Assembly (NCBI GenBank): GCA_021808185.1
Contig: JAKBCB010000113.1
Coordinates: 1-9,505, forward strand
Origin: Pseudomonadota bacterium
GTDB taxonomy: Bacteria > Pseudomonadota > Alphaproteobacteria > Acetobacterales > Acetobacteraceae
Length of the DNA stretch: 9,505 nucleotides
Direction: 5' to 3'
Part shown: one piece after another, positions 1 to 6,081 of the stretch
How positions within the stretch are numbered: position 1 is the first letter of the stretch
How the letters are laid out: the number at the start of each line of letters is the position of its first letter
Translations under genes and position numbers: made by a program
The notes under the pieces: generated by a model
What the model saw: only the letters and a program-made list of their open reading frames with translations
Database searches by the model: none
Told to the model about the DNA's origin: nothing

Positions 1-288
1 TGCCTTGCGCTTCGGCGCGGCGTAGTAGTGCAGATCCTGGTAATCGATCGGCGGGTAGCCGACGCGCGCCCACTCCGGCTCCTCCATCTCCCGCCACGCG
101 GCGAACGCTTGCAGGCGCCACTCCAGCAGCCATTCCGGCTCCTGCTTGCGGGCGGAGATCAGGCGGATGATGTCCTCGTTCAGACCTTTCGGGGCAAGGT
201 CCATCTCGATATCGGTGCTGAACCCCCACTTGTAGGGGTTCTGCGTCGCCTCGTGGACGGCTTGCATGGTGTCTGTGGCGTCGGACAT
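1..288 (-). CDS. sufB: Fe-S cluster assembly protein SufB, N-terminal 96 residues (cut by window edge)
   Basis: SufB is the scaffold subunit of the cytosolic SufBCD complex, on which Fe-S clusters are built using sulfur from SufS/SufE. The visible 96 residues are the SufB N-terminus: NPYKWGFSTDIE (17-28), PKGLNEDIIRLISARKQEPE (33-52), LLEWRLQAF (54-62), EEPEWARV (69-76) and PPIDYQDLHYY (79-89), all highly conserved in SufB and distinct from SufD. The frame is open to base 1, so roughly 400 residues should lie to the left. The ATG at 288-286 lies 9 bases after the stop of the Rrf2-type regulator. The sequence TAGGAAA, which overlaps that stop codon, serves as ribosome binding site, so the two genes are almost certainly one transcript. 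The remaining suf genes are expected outside the window. Confidence 0.96.
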   Translation of the reverse strand, partial: MSDATDTMQAVHEATQNPYKWGFSTDIEMDLAPKGLNEDIIRLISARKQEPEWLLEWRLQAFAAWREMEEPEWARVGYPPIDYQDLHYYAAPKRKA

Positions 289-297
289 GCGGGTTTC

Positions 298-795
298 CTA
301 TTCGGCGACGGCGGGGGCCGGGCGCGGCGCGAGGTCGGGCATCGGGCGGAACGCCGGCGGAACGGACGCCTCGCGCATCTCGGCCAGGGTGATCCCGGTC
401 AGCGCCTCGCGGATCGCGGCATTGACCAGATCCCACCGCCCGCGCACGGCGCACAGGCTCTGCACGTCGCAGCCGCCGGCACCGCCATCGACGCAGGCGG
501 TCAGCGCGATCGGGCCATCGACGGCGGTAATCACGTCGGCCACCGCGATCTCGCTCAACGGCCGCGCCAGCCGGTAGCCGCCGCGCGCGCCGCGCTGCGA
601 GACCACGAGGCCGGCGCCGGCCAGCGCCTTGAGCACCTTGGCCACCGTCGGCTCCGGCACGCCGGTGGCGTTGGCGATCCCGGGCGAGGTCTGCACCGCG
701 TCCTCGGCACAGCAGCGTGCGGGCGCGCGCTCGCCCTCCGACAGGCGGATCAGGACCACCACGGCGTAATCGGTGAGCTTGGAAAGCCTGAGCAT
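298..795 (-). CDS. Rrf2-family SUF operon regulator (IscR/SufR-like, Fe-S binding)
   Basis: This 165-residue protein starts LRLSKLTDYAVVVLIRL, the usual N-terminus of Rrf2 winged-helix regulators. A helix-turn-helix follows (about 28-65, with VPEPTVAKVLKALAGAGLV), then a wing with RGARGGYRLARP (69-79) and VADVITAVDGPI (85-96). Cysteines 101, 109 and 115 (ACVDG, GGCDV, SLCAVRGRW) sit where IscR has its three [2Fe-2S] ligands, though the first gap is 7 residues rather than IscR's 5. This fits the SUF assembly regulator subfamily found at the head of alphaproteobacterial suf operons. C28 and C29 are additional and of unknown role. The likely job is to sense Fe-S status and control the suf operon, including its own gene. 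The ATG at 795 was chosen because the family consensus begins there; a GGCGGGG-like ribosome site lies somewhat far upstream. The C-terminal tail (about 145-165) is Pro/Ala-rich. Confidence 0.94.
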   Translation of the reverse strand: MLRLSKLTDYAVVVLIRLSEGERAPARCCAEDAVQTSPGIANATGVPEPTVAKVLKALAGAGLVVSQRGARGGYRLARPLSEIAVADVITAVDGPIALTACVDGGAGGCDVQSLCAVRGRWDLVNAAIREALTGITLAEMREASVPPAFRPMPDLAPRPAPAVAE

Positions 796-823
796 GAGCG
801 CTTCATCCCCGCCTGCCGGCGAT

Positions 824-836
824 ATCCGGACCGGAT
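824..836. promoter_or_regulatory. 13-base perfect palindrome, candidate operator
   Basis: ATCCGG-A-CCGGAT is a perfect inverted repeat with 6-base arms around a single central base. It lies 28 bases upstream of the regulator start codon, in the divergent region shared with the P1B-5 ATPase gene. Just upstream on the minus strand is a -10-like TACAGT (846-841), so the palindrome would cover the predicted transcription start, a typical place for repression. That it is bound by the Rrf2 protein is inference. It does not match a consensus I can name with confidence, and short GC-rich palindromes also occur by chance. Confidence 0.35.
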
Positions 837-840
837 CGGT

Positions 841-846
841 ACTGTA
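841..846 (-). promoter_or_regulatory. Candidate -10 element for the regulator-suf operon
   Basis: On the minus strand TACAGT matches 4 of 6 positions of TATAAT and lies 45 bases upstream of the regulator ATG. No good -35 hexamer stands at 16-18 bases; a TTGACG is present at 881-876, but that is 29 bases away. The promoter would therefore depend on an activator or be a weak one. This is tentative. Confidence 0.22.
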
Positions 847-985
847 TGGGAGGAAATGGGGCATCGCGCGCGCAGCGTCAAGGCTTGTTTCACGCCAAGC
901 GCGGCGCGGCCCGCGCAGGCCCATGCGAGGTCGGACCGTATGCTGTATGAAGCGCGCACCGAGGCCTCGAAAGTGCCGGTCGCGC

Positions 986-3259
986 ATGCCACGCCAACGT
1001 CTGCTGCTGCTTGCGGTCCTGCTGCCCGGCCTGGCTGGTGCCGCCCTGGCCGCGCTCGGCCTGTGGCACGCGGCGGCGCTGGCCTGGGACATCGCGGCCC
1101 TGCCGGCCGCCGCGACCGTGGCGGTGGCCTCCTGGCGCGCGCTGCGCGGCGGCGCGCTCGGGGTGGACATCATCGCGCTGCTGGCCATCGTCGCGGCGCT
1201 GGCCCTGGGCGAGAGTTTCCCGGCAGCCCTGATCGGCCTGATGGTGGCCGGCGGCAACGCGCTGGAGGAATTCGCCGAGGGCCGCGCCAGCCGCGAGATG
1301 ACAGCACTGCTCTCCCGCGCGCCGCGCGTGGCGCATCGCCAGTCCGGCGCCGACCTGACCGACATCGCCGTGGACGCCATCGCCGCCGGGGACCTGCTGC
1401 TGGTCAAGCCGGGCGAGACGCTGCCGGTGGACGGCATCATCGAGGCGGCGGCGGCGGAACTGGACGAATCGGCGCTGACCGGCGAGCCGCTTCCGGTCAC
1501 GCGGGCACCTGGCACGGCGGCGCGCAGCGGCACGGTCAATGCCGGCGGCCCGATTTCGCTGCGCGCCGGCGCCACCGCCGAGGCCAGCACCTACGCCGCC
1601 GTCGTCCGCCTCGTCCGCGCGGCGCAGGCCGAGCGACCGCCGATGGCGCGGCTGGCGGATCGCTGGGCGCTCGGGTTCCTGGCCGTGACGCTGACGGCCT
1701 GCGGTGCCGCCTGGGCCGTCTCCGGCGATCCGCGGCGCGCGCTGGCGGTGCTGGTGGTGGCCACCCCCTGCCCGCTGATCCTGGCAGCGCCCGTGGCCCT
1801 GGTGTGCGGCATTTCGCGGGCGGCGCGGCACGGCGCCATCGTCAAGGGCGGTGCCGCGCTGGAGCGGCTTGCCCGCGCGCGCACCGCGCTGTTCGACAAG
1901 ACCGGCACGCTCACCTCCGGCACCCCGCGCGTGACCGGCGTGCAGGCGCAGCCCGGGTTTTCGCCCGACGATGTGCTGCGCGCGGCGGCGTCGGTGGATC
2001 AGGTGTCGCAGCATGTCGTGGCCGGCGCGGTGGTGGCCGCCGCCCGCGCCGCCGGGATCGCGCTGCCCATTCCGCGCGACGCGGCGGAAATTCCCGGCGG
2101 TGGAGTGGCGGGGTTGGTGGAGGGGCAGGCGGTCATGGTCGGCAGCGCCGCGTTGTTCGCCGCGCGCGGCCTGCCGCCACCCACCACCGGCCCCGCCGCC
2201 CGCCTCGCCACCGCCGCCTCCGCCGTCGCCTGGGTCGCGATCGGCGGCACCGTGGCCGGGGCGCTGATGCTGTCCGACCGCATCCGCCCGGAGGCGCCGC
2301 GCGCGCTGCGCGCCCTGCGCGCGGCCGGCATGTCCCGCCTCGTCATGGTCACCGGCGACCGTGGCGCCACGGCCGAGGCCATCGGCACCGCGCTGGGCCT
2401 GGACGCAGTGCACGCCGACCTCTCGCCCGAGGGCAAGCTCGCGGTGCTGGCCACCGAGCGCCGCGCCGGCCCGACGCTGATGGTGGGCGACGGCATCAAC
2501 GACGCGCCGGCGCTGGCCGCCGCCGACATCGGCGTCGCGATGGGCGCGCGCGGCGCGGCGGCGGCGGCCGAGGCGGCGGACGTGGTGCTGCTGGTGGACC
2601 GGCTGGACGCGGTCGCCGCCGCCGTCGCCGCCGCGCACCGGGCGCGCCGGATCGCGGTGGAATCGATCGTCGCCGGCATGGCGTTGTCCGGGCTGGCGAT
2701 GCTGGTGGCCGCGCTGGGCTATCTGCCGCCGGTCTATGGCGCGCTGTTGCAGGAGGCGATCGACGTCGCGGTGATCCTGAATGCGCTGCGCGTGCTGCGC
2801 GGCGACGCCCCGCTGCCGCCGCTGCCCGCCGCGGCCGGGGTGCCGCGAATGCTGGAGGACCACACCCGCCTGCGCGATCTGTCCGCGCGCATGCGCCGCG
2901 CCGCCGACACGCTCGACGCGCTCGACGGCACCGAGCTGCCGGTCGCCGATCTGCGCGCCATCGCCGCCGATCTGCGCGGCCTGCTGCTGCCGCACCAGCA
3001 GGCCGAGGAACAGGTGCTGTACCCCGAACTCGCCCGCCGCCTGGGCGGGCGCGACCCGATGGGGGCGATGACGCGGATGCACGAGGAAATCGCCGACCTC
3101 GCCACCCGCCTTGGCGGCCTGACCGACACGCTGGACGCGGAAGCCTCGCCCGGGGAAGCGCGGGAGGCGCGGCGGCTGCTGTACGCGCTGGACGCGGTGG
3201 TGGCGCTGCACCTCGCGGCCGAGGAGGAGTTGCTCGCGCAGGCCGGCGGCGCGACGTGA
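986..3259 (+). CDS. P1B-5-type metal-transporting ATPase with C-terminal hemerythrin domain (Nia-like)
   Basis: This inner-membrane P-type ATPase of 757 residues probably exports Fe(II), Ni(II) or Co(II). Hydrophobic helices at about 5-27 and 57-90 precede the actuator domain (TGEP, 165-168). The transmembrane metal site has TPCP (260-263), followed by the phosphorylation motif DKTGT (304-308, D304). TGD is at 456-458 and GDGIND at 501-506. The last membrane segment carries QEAID (589-593), which with TPCP and the tail defines class P1B-5. No N-terminal CxxC metal-binding domain is present. Residues about 620-757 form a hemerythrin-like four-helix domain with probable di-iron ligands H626, H670/E674 (HxxxE), H699 and H742/E746. 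The usual SEHPLA nucleotide motif reads SQHVVA (341-346). S. meliloti Nia, of the same class, acts in Ni and Fe transport. The gene diverges from the Fe-S regulator, which fits iron detoxification. The start is uncertain: ATG 986 puts the first helix at the terminus, ATG 947 adds 13 mostly basic residues, and neither has a clear ribosome site. Confidence 0.94.
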   Translation: MPRQRLLLLAVLLPGLAGAALAALGLWHAAALAWDIAALPAAATVAVASWRALRGGALGVDIIALLAIVAALALGESFPAALIGLMVAGGNALEEFAEGRASREMTALLSRAPRVAHRQSGADLTDIAVDAIAAGDLLLVKPGETLPVDGIIEAAAAELDESALTGEPLPVTRAPGTAARSGTVNAGGPISLRAGATAEASTYAAVVRLVRAAQAERPPMARLADRWALGFLAVTLTACGAAWAVSGDPRRALAVLVVATPCPLILAAPVALVCGISRAARHGAIVKGGAALERLARARTALFDKTGTLTSGTPRVTGVQAQPGFSPDDVLRAAASVDQVSQHVVAGAVVAAARAAGIALPIPRDAAEIPGGGVAGLVEGQAVMVGSAALFAARGLPPPTTGPAARLATAASAVAWVAIGGTVAGALMLSDRIRPEAPRALRALRAAGMSRLVMVTGDRGATAEAIGTALGLDAVHADLSPEGKLAVLATERRAGPTLMVGDGINDAPALAAADIGVAMGARGAAAAAEAADVVLLVDRLDAVAAAVAAAHRARRIAVESIVAGMALSGLAMLVAALGYLPPVYGALLQEAIDVAVILNALRVLRGDAPLPPLPAAAGVPRMLEDHTRLRDLSARMRRAADTLDALDGTELPVADLRAIAADLRGLLLPHQQAEEQVLYPELARRLGGRDPMGAMTRMHEEIADLATRLGGLTDTLDAEASPGEAREARRLLYALDAVVALHLAAEEELLAQAGGAT

Positions 3260-3265
3260 GCGGTC

Positions 3266-3294
3266 TGGCCCCAGCCCCGGCCGCGCGATAGCCT
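3266..3294 (+). promoter_or_regulatory. Candidate leaderless promoter of the Nudix gene
   Basis: TGGCCC (3266-3271), a 17-base spacer and TAGCCT (3289-3294) are followed by exactly 6 bases and then the ATG at 3301. With a normal 6-base distance from -10 to start site, transcription would begin at the A of the ATG. The gene has no Shine-Dalgarno sequence, as expected for a leaderless message. The -35 match is only 3 of 6, so the call rests on spacing and on the same arrangement at the next gene. Confidence 0.4.
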
Positions 3295-3300
3295 GCCCGC

Positions 3301-3906
3301 ATGTCCGACCCCGCCCCGGCCACGCCGCGCCACGCCGCCAGCCTGCTCGTGCTGCGCCCCACCCATTCGGGGCCGGAGGTGCTGATGGGGCTGCGCGGCG
3401 CCGGCCATAAATTCATGCCCAACCGGCTGGTGTTCCCAGGCGGCGCGGTCGATCCGGCCGACCACGCGGCCCCGGCGGCCTCGCCGCTGCCAGCGCATGT
3501 GCGCCGGCGGCTGGAAGTCTCGGCCGACGCCTCGCTGGCGCACGCGCTGGGCATCGCCGCCGCGCGCGAGTTGCTGGAGGAAACCGGTCTGTCGCTCGGC
3601 GCGCCGCCGCATCTGGCGCCGCTCGACTATCTCAGCCGCGCCGTCACGCCGCCGGTCAGCCCGATCCGTTTCGACGCGCGGTTCTTCGTGGTCGATGCCG
3701 AGGCTGTCTCCGGCACGCTGGCCGGGTCCGGCGAGTTGGAGGATCTGCGCTGGTTCGGCGTGAACGAGGCGCTGGCGCTCGATCTGGTCAACGCCACGCG
3801 CGGCGTGCTGACCAAGCTGCTGGAGTGGCTGGCCATGTCGCCGCAGGAGCGCACCAGCCGGACGACCACGCCCGCGATGCTCTCGCGCGTCTGGCACGAG
3901 GAATAG
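3301..3906 (+). CDS. Nudix hydrolase
   Basis: This 201-residue soluble Nudix-fold protein would cleave a nucleoside diphosphate linked to another moiety, using divalent metal. The substrate cannot be told from sequence. The fold's opening strand (ASLLVLRP, 13-20) and VLMGLRG (27-33) are followed by FPGGAVDPAD (45-54) and, about 35 residues later, ARELLEETGL (88-97), which carries the REXXEE metal-binding core. The stretch between the glycine and REXXEE parts is longer than the compact Nudix box GX5EX7REUXEEXGU. This resembles the NUDT8/NUDT19-type and CoA-pyrophosphatase-like relatives more than MutT. The region at 115-130 (TPPVSPIRFDARFFVV) and ELEDLRWFG (145-153) are the usual C-terminal strands. 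It lies 41 bases after the ATPase gene with no Shine-Dalgarno sequence, so it probably has its own promoter. Confidence 0.9.
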   Translation: MSDPAPATPRHAASLLVLRPTHSGPEVLMGLRGAGHKFMPNRLVFPGGAVDPADHAAPAASPLPAHVRRRLEVSADASLAHALGIAAARELLEETGLSLGAPPHLAPLDYLSRAVTPPVSPIRFDARFFVVDAEAVSGTLAGSGELEDLRWFGVNEALALDLVNATRGVLTKLLEWLAMSPQERTSRTTTPAMLSRVWHEE

Positions 3907-3920
3907 CCGCGCGCCGGCCC

Positions 3921-3949
3921 TGGACCGGAACAGCCGGAAAACCTACCGT
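3921..3949 (+). promoter_or_regulatory. Candidate leaderless promoter of the EamA transporter gene
   Basis: TGGACC (3921-3926, 4 of 6 matches to TTGACA), a 17-base spacer and TACCGT (3944-3949, TAnnnT) are followed by 6 bases and the ATG at 3956. No Shine-Dalgarno sequence precedes the gene. The layout is the same, base for base in spacing, as at the Nudix gene, which makes chance less likely for either one. Confidence 0.45.
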
Positions 3950-3955
3950 CCGCCC

Positions 3956-4888
3956 ATGCCATCCGCCGTGGCCGCCCGCGCCATCGATACCTCGCAAGCT
4001 GCCGTCCGCCGCCGGGCCATCCTGGGGGTGCTCGGCGCCGGGTTCTGTTTCGCCATCGCCGCGGCGCTCATCAAGGCCACCCGATCCACGGGGATTCCCG
4101 TCTTCGAAATGGTGGTGTTCCGCAGCGTCGTCATAGCACTGGTCATGATGGTGGTGCTGCGCCGGCAGGGCGGCGTGCGCGCGGCGCTGCGCACGTCGCG
4201 GCCATGGGCGCACGCGGTCCGCACCGTGCTCGGCCTGATCGCCATGAGTACCTCCTATGTCGGCTATGTCCGCCTGCCGCTCGCCACGGTCACGGCGCTC
4301 GGGTTCGCCATGCCGCTGTTCCTGACCGTGCTCTCGGTGCCGCTGCTGGGCGAGACGGTGGGCTGGCGGCGGGGCGGGGCGGTGCTGGCCGGCCTGGTCG
4401 GGGTTCTCGCCATCGTCCGCCCTTGGCATGCCGCCGCCGCCGATACGCCGATGGACGCGGTGGCGCTGGTGCTCGCGGGCGTCGTGGCCTGGGCGCTGAC
4501 CATGATCACCATCAAGAAGCTCGGCAATTCCGGTGAGCGCAACGCGACCATCGTGCTGTGGTACTGCCTGGGTTGCCTCGTGCTGTCGTTGATCCTGGTG
4601 CTGCCGTACTGGGTCACGCCCAGCCCGCGCGACACGGCGCTGCTGCTGGCCGCGGGCCTCGCCACGGCGGGCGCGCAACTGATGATGACGGACGCCTACC
4701 GCTCCGGCGAGACCACGCTGATCGCGCCGTTCGAATACGGCGCCATCGTCCACGCGACCCTGCTCGGCGCGCTGGTGTGGGGCGAGGTGCCGGACGGGTG
4801 GACGGCCGCGGGCATCGCCATCCTGATCGCCGCCGGGCTGTATATCTGGTGGCGCGAAGTGGTGCGCGCGCAGCGGCCCGCCGCGTGA
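3956..4888 (+). CDS. EamA/DMT-family inner-membrane transporter
   Basis: This 310-residue protein has about ten hydrophobic segments (roughly 21-40, 50-69, 88-105, 108-131, 138-154, 166-187, 199-219, 226-243, 256-275 and 282-299), arranged as two EamA repeats of five helices. Hallmarks of the drug/metabolite transporter superfamily are visible: the RS after helix 2 start (FRSVVIAL, 55-62), the L-P-L-A-T region (107-111), and the helix-ending GE motifs at 132-133 and 276-277 (LLGET, VWGEV). Such proteins are usually proton- or exchange-driven exporters of amino acids, nucleotides, polyamines or other metabolites. Substrate cannot be assigned here. A short basic loop (VRRRA, 17-21) precedes helix 1. 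The gene is monocistronic in appearance: 49 bases after the Nudix gene with its own promoter-like element, and convergent with the CopD-like gene 19 bases on. Confidence 0.92.
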   Translation: MPSAVAARAIDTSQAAVRRRAILGVLGAGFCFAIAAALIKATRSTGIPVFEMVVFRSVVIALVMMVVLRRQGGVRAALRTSRPWAHAVRTVLGLIAMSTSYVGYVRLPLATVTALGFAMPLFLTVLSVPLLGETVGWRRGGAVLAGLVGVLAIVRPWHAAAADTPMDAVALVLAGVVAWALTMITIKKLGNSGERNATIVLWYCLGCLVLSLILVLPYWVTPSPRDTALLLAAGLATAGAQLMMTDAYRSGETTLIAPFEYGAIVHATLLGALVWGEVPDGWTAAGIAILIAAGLYIWWREVVRAQRPAA

Positions 4889-4895
4889 TGGCGGG
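4877..4895. terminator. GC hairpin between convergent genes, weak terminator candidate
   Basis: CCCGCC (4877-4882) pairs perfectly with GGCGGG (4890-4895) across a 7-base loop that contains the EamA stop codon. It lies at the meeting point of the EamA and CopD-like genes, where a terminator serving both strands would be useful. There is no T-tract on either side, so it is not a classical intrinsic terminator, and a 6-base GC stem is common in DNA this rich in GC. Confidence 0.2.
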
Positions 4896-4907
4896 GCGCG
4901 CGTCGCT

Positions 4908-5357
4908 TCAGACCCAAGCCGCGACAACGACCGTGACGGCCCCCAATGCCAGATTGATCTGGATGAGCAAGCGGATGCGGTCAACCGCCCGGGCCGCCGC
5001 GTCGCGGTTCTGCGCCGCCATCGCCGCGCGCATCGCCCGCCACGGGCCGAAGAAGATGACCAGAAAGATCACCGCCATGATCAGCCCGAGCAGGTGCATC
5101 ACATGCACCGCCGGCCCGACACCGGCGAACCCGCCCAACACGCCGAACAGCATGGCGTAGCCCGTCGCCAGCAGCACCGGCATGGCATGCCAGACGATCA
5201 GGAAGAAGCGCCGGAACACCTGCGCGTGCAGGGCCAGCCGCTGCGGCGGTTCCAGCACGCTCAGGCTCGGGCGCAGCACCAACAGCGCGAACGCCATGCC
5301 GCCCACCCACAGCACGGCACCGAGCAGATGCAGGGCCAACAGGATGCCGAGAGTCAT
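4908..5357 (-). CDS. Small CopD-like four-helix membrane protein
   Basis: This 149-residue integral membrane protein has four hydrophobic segments at about 3-28, 51-75, 84-106 and 128-148. The opening LALHLLGAVLWVGGMAFALL (7-26), with a helix-1 histidine and the W-x-G-G turn, resembles the CopD/PcoD family and related short membrane proteins. Histidines 10, 57, 85 and 88 lie in or near membrane segments and could bind heme or copper; that role is inference. The cytoplasmic or periplasmic loop between helices 3 and 4 is basic (PWRAMRAAM, then RAVDRIRL). Its ATG overlaps the stop of the upstream ParA-type gene (ATGA), and AAGGA stands 8 bases before the start, so it is translated from the same message. 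Function beyond family resemblance is unknown. Confidence 0.85.
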   Translation of the reverse strand: MTLGILLALHLLGAVLWVGGMAFALLVLRPSLSVLEPPQRLALHAQVFRRFFLIVWHAMPVLLATGYAMLFGVLGGFAGVGPAVHVMHLLGLIMAVIFLVIFFGPWRAMRAAMAAQNRDAAARAVDRIRLLIQINLALGAVTVVVAAWV

Positions 5358-5980
5358 CCGACGATTCCTTCAATTTCCGCGAGCAACGCCAATAGTTCCT
5401 TTGCCGCCACCGATTTGGGCGCGGTTTCCGTGATGCCCAGCCCCCGCGCGAACGCGCTGGCAAACCCGGTGCGGTTGCCCAGCGTCGCCGCCAGCAGCAA
5501 GTCCCCCTTGCGCGCGATCTCCGCCTCCACTTGCTGGCGCAGCTTGCCGGAGGCGGGGGCGCGGTTCAGCACCAGCCGCGCCGGCCGCTTCTCGGCGGCG
5601 GCGAGCTTCAGCGTGCCCTCCGCCGCCCACAGGTCGGGGGGGCTGGGCTGCAACGGCACCAGCACGAGGTCGGCGCCGCGCACCGCGAGCTTGGCATCGG
5701 TGTCGATCTGCGGCGGGCTATCGACGATCAGCACATCGTGATCCCGCCGCAGCCGGTCCAGTTCGGTGGCCAGCCGCCAGCCGGACACGTCCGAGAGCAG
5801 GATCGGCGCGGCCCCGGCGCGCGCGCCGCGCAGCCCGTGCCACCGCGCGAGGCTGCGCTGCGGGTCGATGTCCAGCACCGCCACCCGCCGCCGCGCCGCG
5901 AAGGCCGCCGCGAGGTGGGCCGCCAGCGTCGTTTTGCCGGCGCCGCCCTTCTGCTGCGCCACCGTGATTACCACCGCCAT
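5354..5980 (-). CDS. ParA/MinD-type P-loop ATPase, solitary (no ParB alongside)
   Basis: This 208-residue ParA-family ATPase is of the compact type without an N-terminal DNA-binding domain. It has the deviant Walker A motif QQKGGAGKTT (9-18), with the signature lysine K11, the Walker A' strand VAVLDIDPQRS (33-43), and Walker B-like VLIVDSPP (83-90). The LVLVPLQPSPPDLWA stretch (105-119) is the typical ParA/Soj strand and helix. Such proteins dimerise with ATP on DNA or membrane to position plasmids, chromosomes or protein complexes. No ParB, parS-like repeat or plasmid feature is visible nearby, so a cargo-positioning or orphan role is more likely than replicon partition. The start at 5980 directly precedes the fold's first strand and has GGAG about 8-10 bases upstream. 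The message continues into the CopD-like gene through a 4-base overlap. Confidence 0.92.
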   Translation of the reverse strand: MAVVITVAQQKGGAGKTTLAAHLAAAFAARRRVAVLDIDPQRSLARWHGLRGARAGAAPILLSDVSGWRLATELDRLRRDHDVLIVDSPPQIDTDAKLAVRGADLVLVPLQPSPPDLWAAEGTLKLAAAEKRPARLVLNRAPASGKLRQQVEAEIARKGDLLLAATLGNRTGFASAFARGLGITETAPKSVAAKELLALLAEIEGIVG

Positions 5981-6081
5981 GCCGGCCGCTCCGATGCTGC
6001 TTGTGATGCTTACCGCATGGCGCCCGCGTCGCGGAAAGGGCTGAAGCGGGCTAGACTCGACCAAGGCAGCCGGAGGGCCGC

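Noticed and set aside
939..944. TATGCT as a -10 element for the ATPase gene.
   Set aside because: No acceptable -35 hexamer is present at 16-18 bases upstream.
773..985. Upstream starts of the ATPase frame (773, 794, 923, 947).
   Set aside because: 773 and 794 overlap the divergent regulator gene and its promoter region. The added residues look like non-coding translation. 947 remains possible, but nothing favours it over 986.
890..3211. A 773-codon minus-strand frame opposite the ATPase.
   Set aside because: It is a mirror frame of the P1B-5 gene, with repetitive Arg/Gly/Gln composition and no domain.
28..3291. A 1087-codon open frame on the plus strand spanning the regulator and ATPase.
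   Set aside because: It is antisense to the regulator and out of frame with the ATPase. Its product is Arg/Gly/Ala-rich low-complexity sequence with no recognisable domain, as expected for shadow frames in GC-rich DNA.
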